Origin: Clostridia bacterium
Lineage (GTDB): Bacteria > Bacillota > Clostridia > Clostridiales > Clostridiaceae
Direction of reading: 5' to 3'
DNA: 10,860 nucleotides
NCBI GenBank assembly: GCA_009930125.1
Contig: RZYZ01000058.1
Location: 1 to 10,860 of the forward strand
A model generated the notes under the pieces. It had not been told where the DNA came from and ran no database searches. It saw nothing but the letters and a program-made list of their open reading frames with translations. The position numbers and the translations under genes were made by a program. Positions 1 to 5,703 of the stretch are shown here, piece by piece. The first letter of the stretch is position 1. Each line of letters starts with the position of its first letter.

Positions 1-45
1 GAAAAGGCAAACTTCGATCCGTTAAGAGTCATAGAAGTATGTTAA
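1..45 (+). CDS. Possible 3' end of an upstream gene
   Basis: Frame 1 is open from the window edge to a TAA at 43-45 and reads EKANFDPLRVIEVC. The codons used (AAC, TTC, GAT) are those favoured by the genes downstream, and frame 2 closes after seven codons. Fifteen codons are too few to identify a family, and an open stretch of this length is common by chance. It could equally be intergenic DNA. Confidence 0.3.
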   Translation, partial: EKANFDPLRVIEVC

Positions 46-202
46 GCAGATAATTTTTGAAGATAGTGAAGAAATGAAGTGAAAATCCTGATACGATATA
101 GAGAAGAAATCAGAAGTCGAGTGAAGAATCCGAAATGAAACCTTGAGACCAGAAGTAAGAAATAAAGGAAAGTGATGACGGATGTATAAGGAGTTTTTTA
201 GT
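46..202 (+). other. Purine-rich upstream region of the kinase gene
   Basis: This stretch is rich in A and G on the + strand, with repeated GAAG, GTGAA and GAAATGAA words, and has no convincing open frame. A TATAGA at 97-102 resembles a -10 box but has no -35 partner, so I could not place a promoter for the kinase gene. An AAGGAG ribosome site at 188-193 marks the downstream start. Confidence 0.35.
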
Positions 203-844
203 ATGGTGAAGAAGAATGCACCCAATGAAATGATCGTGGTGGATGGCGTGGTGGGCTCAGGCAAGACCACACTGATGAATATACTGAAAGAGGAGCTGGG
301 GGTATCAGGATTTGAAGAACCGGTGACGGACAATCCCATCCTGGGGAAGTTCTATCATGATCGGAAACGCTATGCGTTCCCGCTTCAGATCTTTTTCCTG
401 AACAGAAGATTCCGTATGCTGAAGGAAGCCCAGGCGAAGAAGGTATCCAGTGTCATGGACCGCAGCATTTACGGCGATGTGATCTTTGCCAAGCTTCTTC
501 ATGATGGAGGAGATATGGAGAAGGACGAGTTTGATCTCTATCAGGACCTACTGACCAACATGCTGGACCATATCGAAGCACCGAAGCTCATGATCTATCT
601 GAGGGCGGATGTGGATACCGCCATCGACCGCATCGAAAAGAGAGGACGGGACTACGAACAGATTGTGGAAAGGGACTACTGGGAGAGACTAAACAGAGAG
701 TATGAGGCCTATTTCTCCGCCTACAATCTATCCAAGCTTCTCATCATTGAAGCGAAAGACTACGACATCAGAGACTCGGAGGAAGACAGAAAGAAAGTGG
801 TGCAGCTGGTCAGAGAGGCCTTGGCGGAAACGGAAAGAAAGTAA
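203..844 (+). CDS. Deoxynucleoside kinase (dAK/dGK-like family)
   Basis: Cytoplasmic salvage enzyme that transfers a phosphate from an NTP to the 5'-OH of a deoxynucleoside. Over 213 residues it shows the family motifs in order: P-loop GVVGSGKT (15-22), an EEP substrate motif (38-40), the DRS motif in MDRSIYGD (85-92), and an arginine-rich lid RGRDYE (147-152). Size fits the bacterial dNK family, which is usually 200-225 residues. I chose the ATG at 203 because AAGGAG at 188-193 sits 9 nt upstream; an in-frame ATG at 182 would add seven residues but has only AAAGGA 12 nt away. The substrate (dA, dG or dC) cannot be read from the sequence. A weak hairpin follows the stop, and no partner gene is visible. 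Confidence 0.9.
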   Translation: MVKKNAPNEMIVVDGVVGSGKTTLMNILKEELGVSGFEEPVTDNPILGKFYHDRKRYAFPLQIFFLNRRFRMLKEAQAKKVSSVMDRSIYGDVIFAKLLHDGGDMEKDEFDLYQDLLTNMLDHIEAPKLMIYLRADVDTAIDRIEKRGRDYEQIVERDYWERLNREYEAYFSAYNLSKLLIIEAKDYDIRDSEEDRKKVVQLVREALAETERK

Positions 845-866
845 GAAGAATCTGGAAGGACTGGAG

Positions 867-897
867 CAGAAAAAAGAAAAGCTTCAGTCTTTTTCTG
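867..897 (+). terminator. AT-rich hairpin after the kinase gene, possible terminator
   Basis: CAGAAAAA (867-874) can pair with TTTTTCTG (890-897), closing a loop that contains GCTTCAG. The pyrimidine arm is U-rich, so it could act as an intrinsic terminator. The stem is nearly all A-U, has no strong GC core, and is followed by only a mixed tract. It lies 23 nt after the stop codon. Confidence 0.4.
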
Positions 898-1127
898 TGT
901 CAATTTTCCGGTGGCGGACAAATGCATATGCCTTGCAGTACAAGGACATGGAAAAATGTGCAATATGAAATGTTAAAATTTTGATAATGAATCACTTTCT
1001 TAAAGGAAAGACGGAAAAGCTTTAAAACCGTTTACATTCCTAAGCGTTTTTCTTCTTACAATCAATAATTTTTCGAATAACTGAAGAAATCATATAAAAA
1101 ATCGGAAAAGAAAGTTTCGTGATTTAA
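898..1127 (+). promoter_or_regulatory. Intergenic region with one cre-like site upstream of pckA
   Basis: No open frame of note. TAAAACCGTTTACA at 1023-1036 fits the CcpA cre consensus TGWNANCGNTNWCA except for A instead of G at its second position. It lies about 100 bp before the pckA -10 box, which is far for direct repression. A small CCTTG/CAAGG hairpin at 931-945 lacks a U-tract. The rest is AT-rich with nothing I recognise. Confidence 0.25.
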
Positions 1128-1138
1128 TATGTTATAAT
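1128..1138 (+). promoter_or_regulatory. Extended -10 promoter of pckA
   Basis: TATG at 1128-1131, one base, then TATAAT at 1133-1138: a perfect extended -10 (TRTGN-TATAAT). No good -35 lies 17 bp upstream, which the extended element can compensate for. Transcription would begin near 1145, leaving a leader of about 150 nt. Confidence 0.65.
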
Positions 1139-1144
1139 TTTGGC

Positions 1145-1281
1145 GAGAAGTACGAAAACCTGTTAATTCTGCACTTTAGATGTACTTCTGCATCCATAGG
1201 TCTAGGTTTGTCAGCGAAAGAGATTTATGATAAGTCCAGGACGGATCGAATCGGTTATTTGAATGAAAAAAGAAGATGTCT
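1145..1281 (+). promoter_or_regulatory. Long structured 5' leader of pckA
   Basis: From the predicted start near 1145 to the ribosome site the leader is untranslated. AGAAGTAC (1146-1153) pairs with GTACTTCT (1182-1189), giving an 8-bp hairpin at the very 5' end. AAACCT in its loop (1156-1161) is complementary to AGGTTT (1204-1209), which would make a pseudoknot. TTCTGCA is repeated at 1167-1173 and 1186-1192. I recognise no known riboswitch class. Confidence 0.35.
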
Positions 1282-1295
1282 AAGGAGGAAATTCA

Positions 1296-2849
1296 ATGTC
1301 AACTATGGATTTACTGGGGCTCAGAAGAGAACAGTTAAAGGAAGGGTATTCTGTATGCAGGCTGATCAATGAGGCCGTGGCCAGAGGGGAAGGCAGACTG
1401 ACCAGAGAAGGGGCCCTGCTCATTGAAACCGGACAGTATACAGGGCGTTCGCCCAAGGACCGTTTTATTGTGAGAGATGAAGTCACGAAAGAGACTGTGG
1501 CTTACGGCAAAACCAATTTGCCCATGGATGAAGAGGTCTATCAGAATCTTCTTCAGAAGACGAAAGAATATATGAGAGAAAAGGAACTGTATCTGGTGAA
1601 GGCACTGGCCGGTTCTTCCGACAAGTATGCGCTGAAGATCAATGTGCTCTGCGAGGATGCGGCTCAGGCAGCCTTCTCCAGTCAGATTTTCATCAAGGAC
1701 AATGAAAGAGAGGACCTGGATGCGGACTTCACCGTCGTGGCTCTGCCGAACCTGAAGGCAGAAGGGGAAAAGGACGGCATCCATTCGGAAGCCTTCATCA
1801 TCATCAGCTTCAGAGACCGTCTGGTACTCATAGGCGGCACTAAGTACTCCGGAGAAATCAAGAAATCCGTGTTCTCCGTGATGAATTATCTGCTGCCGGA
1901 AGAAGGCGTTCTTCCCATGCACTGCTCCGCCAACATGGGCAATGACGGAAAAACGGCGCTGTTCTTCGGACTTTCCGGAACAGGCAAGACCACCTTATCA
2001 GCGGACCCCAAGAGACTCCTCATCGGGGATGATGAACACGGCTGGTCGGAAGAAGGGATCTTCAACTTCGAGGGCGGATGCTATGCCAAGTGCATCAACC
2101 TGGATGCGGAGAAGGAAAAGGAAATCTATGAGGCCATCCGTTTCGGAACGGTTCTTGAAAATGTGGTGGTCAACGACAAGGGAGAAGCAGATTACTGCGA
2201 CAATGTCCTGACGGAGAACACCCGCTGCACCTATCCTCTGGAATACATCGAGCACAGAGTGGATGAGAAGAAGGGGGGACACCCCAGCACCATCCTGTTC
2301 CTCACGGCGGATGCCTTCGGTGTCATCCCGCCGGTGTCCAGGCTTACAAGAGAAGGAGCCATGTATCACTTCATGTCCGGCTACACCTCAAAGCTTGCCG
2401 GAACGGAAAGAGGCATCGTCAATCCGGAAACCACCTTCAGCGCACTCTTCGGGGAGCCTTTCATGCCAAGGGAGATTGAAACCTATGCCCAGCTTCTGGG
2501 AGAGATGATCGATCAGCATGAGACAGAGGTCTACCTCATCAATACCGGCTGGAGCGGCGGTGTATACGGAGTAGGTCAGAGAACACCGCTGAAGTATACA
2601 AGGCTCATGGTGGATGCGGCTTTAAACGGAGATTTCAGGGATGTGGAATTCGTCCATGATGAGATCTTCAATCTGGATATTCCAGTGAAGGTGCCAGGGG
2701 TACCCGATGAGATCCTCATTCCGAAGAACCTGTGGAAGGATCCTTTAGAGTGTGAGAAGGTGGCCATGGAGCTTTCCGGAAAGTTCAAAGAGAATTTCCA
2801 TCGTTTCAGGGATGTATCTGAAAACATCACCCAGGCAGGACCTTATTAA
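1296..2849 (+). CDS. pckA: Phosphoenolpyruvate carboxykinase (ATP)
   Basis: Cytoplasmic enzyme interconverting oxaloacetate + ATP and PEP + CO2 + ADP: the gluconeogenic entry step, or in many fermenters the reverse CO2-fixing, ATP-yielding step. The 517 residues cover the whole ATP-type family (E. coli enzyme 540). Visible motifs are TGRSPKDRFIV (49-59), metal/substrate lysines in SGEIKKSVF (185-193), the MHCSANMG block with H209, P-loop GLSGTGKT (225-232), kinase-2 LIGDDEHGW (242-250), FEGGCYAK, FGVIPPVSRLT, GYTSKLAGTE and the C-terminal INTGWSGGVYGVGQR. The start is fixed by AAGGAGG at 1282-1288, 7 nt before the ATG. It appears monocistronic, with its own promoter, long leader and a 17-bp hairpin 23 nt after the stop. 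Confidence 0.98.
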   Translation: MSTMDLLGLRREQLKEGYSVCRLINEAVARGEGRLTREGALLIETGQYTGRSPKDRFIVRDEVTKETVAYGKTNLPMDEEVYQNLLQKTKEYMREKELYLVKALAGSSDKYALKINVLCEDAAQAAFSSQIFIKDNEREDLDADFTVVALPNLKAEGEKDGIHSEAFIIISFRDRLVLIGGTKYSGEIKKSVFSVMNYLLPEEGVLPMHCSANMGNDGKTALFFGLSGTGKTTLSADPKRLLIGDDEHGWSEEGIFNFEGGCYAKCINLDAEKEKEIYEAIRFGTVLENVVVNDKGEADYCDNVLTENTRCTYPLEYIEHRVDEKKGGHPSTILFLTADAFGVIPPVSRLTREGAMYHFMSGYTSKLAGTERGIVNPETTFSALFGEPFMPREIETYAQLLGEMIDQHETEVYLINTGWSGGVYGVGQRTPLKYTRLMVDAALNGDFRDVEFVHDEIFNLDIPVKVPGVPDEILIPKNLWKDPLECEKVAMELSGKFKENFHRFRDVSENITQAGPY

Positions 2850-2872
2850 TACCATTCCCATTTCATAGCTGT

Positions 2873-2938
2873 AAAGATTCAGTGCTGTCAGAAAAAAGTT
2901 TTCGTAGGAGGAAGCAGACAGTACTGGGTCTTTCTTTT
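2873..2938 (+). terminator. Terminator hairpin of pckA
   Basis: AAAGATTCAGTGCTGTC (2873-2889) pairs along its full length with GACAGTACTGGGTCTTT (2917-2933), 17 pairs including three G-U wobbles, closing a 27-nt loop. CTTTT follows at 2934-2938. The loop is longer than usual and contains GTAGGAGG and a small AAAA/TTTT inner hairpin. Confidence 0.65.
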
Positions 2939-3043
2939 GCTTTCTATTGACATAGTGGAAGTTATGACAACTCACAGAAGTCTCAAATTGTTCTTTTTCT
3001 GAAGTTTTAAGACTAATTTCAAGTATTCTCAACAGAATTTGTG

Positions 3044-3049
3044 TAAAAT
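3044..3049 (+). promoter_or_regulatory. Possible -10 box of uppP
   Basis: TAAAAT at 3044-3049, with no clear -35 and no TG extension. A start near 3056 would put the upstream ATG at 3066 only about 10 nt into the transcript, which favours the TTG start at 3090. Confidence 0.35.
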
Positions 3050-3089
3050 AGATGAGGAATGATAAATGAGAAATACGGAGGAAATTATT

Positions 3090-3929
3090 TTGGATATTTA
3101 TTTTATATTTAAGGCCATCGTGGTCGCCATCGTGGAAGGCCTCACGGAGTTTGTACCCGTATCGTCCACAGGACATATGATTCTGGCGGGAGACCTCATC
3201 GGGTTTCCGGAGAATCCATTCACCAGAATGTTCAACGTGGTGATTCAGCTGGGCGCAATCCTTGCCATCGTCGTCCTCTACTGGGACAAGCTTTTCACCA
3301 TGGCGAAGTCCTTCTTCAAAGGAGAGAAGAAAGGTCTGAACTTCGGTATCGCCCTGATCATCGGGGTGCTTCCTGCAGCGGTTCTGGGCTTTCTGTTCGA
3401 AGACTTCATTGATGCCTATCTTTTCAAGCCCCTTCCCGTGATCATCGGCCTTTTCGTGGGTGCCATTCTTCTGATATTCGTGGAGAACAGATATCGCGGG
3501 AAAGCCCATATTCATGAAGTGGAGGACATCTCGAAGCTTTCTGCGCTGAAGATCGGATTCTTCCAGTGCCTGGCCATGTGGCCTGGCATGTCCAGGTCCT
3601 CCTCCACCATCATGGGTGGATGGATCAGCGGACTGGATTCCAAGATCGCATCTGAGTATTCTTTCTTCCTGGCCATTCCTGTCATGATCGGGGCATCGCT
3701 TCTCAAGATGGTGAAGTTCCAGTCTGATGTGGGATTCGATTCCTTGGGCACAACGGAATGGGTCTCCTTCGGACTGGGCTTTGTGGTGGCGTTCATCGTG
3801 GCGCTTCTCTGCGTGAAGGCCTTCATCAGCTACATCCAGAGAAAACCTATGAAGATCTTCGCCTACTACAGAATCGCCATTTCAGCGATCTTCGCGGTGC
3901 TTCTTCTCACTCAGGCGATCAGCCTTTAA
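3090..3929 (+). CDS. uppP: Undecaprenyl-diphosphatase UppP (BacA type)
   Basis: Polytopic membrane enzyme that dephosphorylates undecaprenyl diphosphate to recycle the lipid carrier for peptidoglycan; overexpression gives bacitracin resistance in known members. Numbered from the TTG start (279 aa; E. coli 273), it has the EGLTEFVPVSSTGH block (16-29) with E16, E20, S26 and H29, and WPGMSRSSST (164-173) with R169, the conserved catalytic-site residues of the family. Multiple hydrophobic segments follow. TTG 3090 is chosen because GGAGG (3077-3081) lies 8 nt upstream and the product then begins MDIYFIFKAI, as homologues do. The ATG at 3066, with GAGGA 7 nt upstream, would add eight residues (MRNTEEII) and cannot be excluded. 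No strong terminator follows; only a weak AAAGG/CCTTT hairpin near 3928. Confidence 0.95.
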   Translation: MDIYFIFKAIVVAIVEGLTEFVPVSSTGHMILAGDLIGFPENPFTRMFNVVIQLGAILAIVVLYWDKLFTMAKSFFKGEKKGLNFGIALIIGVLPAAVLGFLFEDFIDAYLFKPLPVIIGLFVGAILLIFVENRYRGKAHIHEVEDISKLSALKIGFFQCLAMWPGMSRSSSTIMGGWISGLDSKIASEYSFFLAIPVMIGASLLKMVKFQSDVGFDSLGTTEWVSFGLGFVVAFIVALLCVKAFISYIQRKPMKIFAYYRIAISAIFAVLLLTQAISL

Positions 3930-3952
3930 AGGTTTTCCTTTCTTTTTCCTTT

Positions 3953-3963
3953 TATGGTAAAAT
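3953..3963 (+). promoter_or_regulatory. Extended -10 promoter of the beta-lactamase-like gene
   Basis: TATG (3953-3956), one G, then TAAAAT (3958-3963). No good -35. Predicted transcription start near 3970, about 24 nt before the ATG at 3994. TTGGAGTG at 3979-3986 supplies the ribosome site. Confidence 0.5.
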
Positions 3964-3993
3964 GAGCTTAGTAACAAATTGGAGTGATTGTAA

Positions 3994-4752
3994 ATGAAAG
4001 AAGTTAGAAGATATCTTGAAGACCGTCTTGGAAAATACAGTTTTTATTTTGAAGATCTGAAGTCCGGGTTCATCTACGGATACAATGAACACGTCAAAAT
4101 GACTTCTGCAGGGTGCATGAAGCTTCCTGTGGCCATGGCTGTCATTAAGGATGTGGAAGAAGGCAAGCTTTCACTGGATGATCTTGTGCTTCTGGAGAGC
4201 AGAGACCGTGTGGAAGGTTCCGGGATTCTGAAACATCTGAATTCCAGAGAATATACGGTGAATGAACTGGTCATCGTGATGCTGGTGGAAAGCGACAACA
4301 CAGCTACCCAGAAACTGGTCAGCCTCATCGGGTTCGAGGAGCTGAAGGCGAAATTCGAGGAGATGGGACTGAAGGACACCACCATGAATGATATGCCGGG
4401 TTCGCCCATCAATCTCACAACGAGCTTTGATCTTTCTCTTTGCTGGAAACTGCTGAAGGACGAAAGCTATCTTTCCAAAGAGCATTCCAGATACATCATC
4501 GAGCTTCTGAAAAGCGAGAACAAGAAAAAGAAGACCGCATTCTATCTGGATGAGTCCCTGAAGCATAAGATCGCCAGCAAAGCTGGAGATATGCAGGGCG
4601 TGGAGAATGACACCACCCTCATCGATCTTCAGAAAGGGGATTTCATCTTCACCATCATGAGTGCGGACATTCCAAACAGCGTCTATGGTCTGGTGTCTTT
4701 GGCCAAGTCCGGGAAGATGATCTGGGACGGCATCACCTACAACTGGAAATAA
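3994..4752 (+). CDS. Class A beta-lactamase-fold protein lacking the catalytic serine
   Basis: 252 residues with the layout of the class A beta-lactamase/DD-peptidase fold but altered active-site motifs. The S-x-x-K tetrad is G40-C-M-K43, within TSAGCMKLPVAMAV where relatives read SASTIKLPV. S100-D101-N102 (SDN) is intact. The omega-loop E-x-x-L-N is G-S-P-I-N140, and K-T-G is K196-A-G198. The N-terminus (MKEVRRYLEDRLGKYSFYF) is charged with no signal peptide or membrane anchor, so the product is probably cytoplasmic, unlike true beta-lactamases. It may be a pseudoenzyme or binding protein, use C41, or be a divergent hydrolase; drug resistance should not be assumed. It has its own promoter and terminator between uppP and the PASTA genes. 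Confidence 0.8.
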   Translation: MKEVRRYLEDRLGKYSFYFEDLKSGFIYGYNEHVKMTSAGCMKLPVAMAVIKDVEEGKLSLDDLVLLESRDRVEGSGILKHLNSREYTVNELVIVMLVESDNTATQKLVSLIGFEELKAKFEEMGLKDTTMNDMPGSPINLTTSFDLSLCWKLLKDESYLSKEHSRYIIELLKSENKKKKTAFYLDESLKHKIASKAGDMQGVENDTTLIDLQKGDFIFTIMSADIPNSVYGLVSLAKSGKMIWDGITYNWK

Positions 4753-4774
4753 TACTAGTGGAACACTATGAGAG

Positions 4775-4804
4775 ATACCGGCAGCCTGAGTTACCGGTAT
4801 TTTT
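4775..4804 (+). terminator. Intrinsic terminator after the beta-lactamase-like gene
   Basis: ATACCGG (4775-4781) pairs perfectly with CCGGTAT (4794-4800) across a 12-nt loop, followed at once by TTTT to 4804. It starts 22 nt after the stop codon. Confidence 0.85.
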
Positions 4805-4840
4805 CTATGCAATGAATTCCATGGCTCATCTCTTCCAAAC

Positions 4841-4851
4841 TATGGTATACT
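4841..4851 (+). promoter_or_regulatory. Extended -10 promoter of the first PASTA gene
   Basis: TATG (4841-4844), one G, then TATACT (4846-4851). The hexamer 17 bp upstream is a poor -35. Transcription would begin near 4858, giving a leader of about 86 nt in which I see no obvious structure. Confidence 0.55.
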
Positions 4852-4943
4852 TATATAGATTAAAACCTTTGTAGTCAGTTGCTGCAAAGTGAATAGTACA
4901 GGTCTTAACAGAAGATCAGATGAAAGACAGGTGGAGGTTACAT

Positions 4944-5588
4944 ATGAGGTATAAAGGACTGACGGTAGTCTTATTCACTGTGGTGACAGTGGGATTCATT
5001 GCCGGACTATTAAGCTATAACAGAAAAATGGATGAAATGCTGGGCAAGGAGATTGTGCAGGCCACCGCAGCGGATTTCAAGTTTTCAGACACGAAGGAGG
5101 ATCCGACGCCTCCAGAGGAAGAGGTGATTCCTGAAGAGCCTCAGAATCAGATGGAAGAGACAGAGGATGTCACGGTTCCATCTCTTCTGGGTCTGTCGGA
5201 GAATGAAGCGATTGCGAAGCTCATCGAACTAGGTCTGACGGCAGTTCGGGAAGAGGCCTACGATGAGGAGACACCGGAAGGAAAAATCCTTTCTCAGGAT
5301 CCCTTGCCACAGTCTTTGGTAGAAGCTGGAACCATAGTCCGGTTCACGGTGAGCCTCGGCAGTGAGGAAGTAGGCGAAGTGGCGCAGATCATTGTACCGA
5401 ATCTCATCGGATACACCAAAGAGGCTGCCGAAACGGAGCTCAGGGAACTGGGATTTCTTGTGGAGTATGAATACAATCCTTCGGAGCATTATGACGAGGG
5501 CTATGTCTACAGTCAGAATTACAAAGTCGGAGCTGAGGTGGATCTGGGTACCACGGTGAAAATCAGAATCAGCACCGGAAATGAATAA
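4944..5588 (+). CDS. Membrane-anchored protein with two PASTA domains
   Basis: 214-residue single-pass protein without a kinase or transpeptidase domain. A membrane segment at about 6-24 is followed by an acidic, proline-rich linker (about 46-74; PTPPEEE, PEEPQNQ) and two PASTA domains at about 75-139 (VTVPSLLGLSENEA...) and 147-212 (IIVPNLIGYTKEAA...), each ending in the typical GTxVxxxVS-type strand. The PASTA part should face outside. PASTA domains of Ser/Thr kinases and some penicillin-binding proteins bind muropeptides or cell-wall precursors; whether these do is unknown. The start is the ATG at 4944, with GGAGG at 4933-4937 six nt upstream; an in-frame ATG at 4920 would put that site inside the gene. 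Paralogue of the next gene: TVGFIAGLLSYNRKMDEMLG and its counterpart occupy the same residues. Confidence 0.88.
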   Translation: MRYKGLTVVLFTVVTVGFIAGLLSYNRKMDEMLGKEIVQATAADFKFSDTKEDPTPPEEEVIPEEPQNQMEETEDVTVPSLLGLSENEAIAKLIELGLTAVREEAYDEETPEGKILSQDPLPQSLVEAGTIVRFTVSLGSEEVGEVAQIIVPNLIGYTKEAAETELRELGFLVEYEYNPSEHYDEGYVYSQNYKVGAEVDLGTTVKIRISTGNE

Positions 5589-5595
5589 GAGTGGT

Positions 5596-5633
5596 AAAGG
5601 TGTCAGATGAAACAGTCTGCACCTTTTTTTTTT
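5596..5633 (+). terminator. Strong terminator between the PASTA genes
   Basis: AAGGTG (5597-5602) pairs with CACCTT (5620-5625), and after one unpaired T the stem continues CAGA (5604-5607)/TCTG (5616-5619) over an 8-nt loop. Ten consecutive T lie at 5624-5633. It begins 8 nt after the stop, so the two PASTA genes are probably separate transcripts. Confidence 0.92.
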
Positions 5634-5653
5634 CTTAGGGTTCAGGGGTATCC

Positions 5654-5664
5654 TATGGTATAAT
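5654..5664 (+). promoter_or_regulatory. Extended -10 promoter of the second PASTA gene
   Basis: TATG (5654-5657), one G, then a consensus TATAAT (5659-5664). TTAGGG at 5635-5640 is a weak -35 at 18 bp. Transcription would start near 5671, about 33 nt before the ATG. Confidence 0.7.
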
Positions 5665-5703
5665 GATACATAATCAATATGTATCAAGTGAGGGGGCTAT
5701 TAT

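Noticed and set aside
182..202. ATG at 182 as start of the deoxynucleoside kinase
   Set aside because: The AAGGAG ribosome site at 188-193 lies inside this extension and is well spaced for the ATG at 203; the extra residues MYKEFFS are simply its translation.
931..945. CCTTG/CAAGG hairpin as a terminator
   Set aside because: The stem is 5 bp and is followed by GGAAAAATG rather than a U-tract.
1335..1922. 195-codon minus-strand frame inside pckA
   Set aside because: It is the antisense shadow of a conserved enzyme.
2947..2952. Perfect TTGACA as a -35 for uppP
   Set aside because: No -10-like hexamer lies 15-19 bp downstream, so it does not form a promoter.
2745..3515. 256-codon minus-strand frame across the pckA end and uppP
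   Set aside because: It is antisense to two well-supported genes and the pckA terminator, and its product has no recognisable features.
4171..4812. 213-codon minus-strand frame opposite the beta-lactamase-like gene
   Set aside because: It runs through that gene's terminator and has no supported start or family.
4920..4943. ATG at 4920 as start of the first PASTA protein
   Set aside because: GGAGG at 4933-4937 would be inside the gene and is correctly spaced for ATG 4944, which also aligns the N-terminus with the paralogue.
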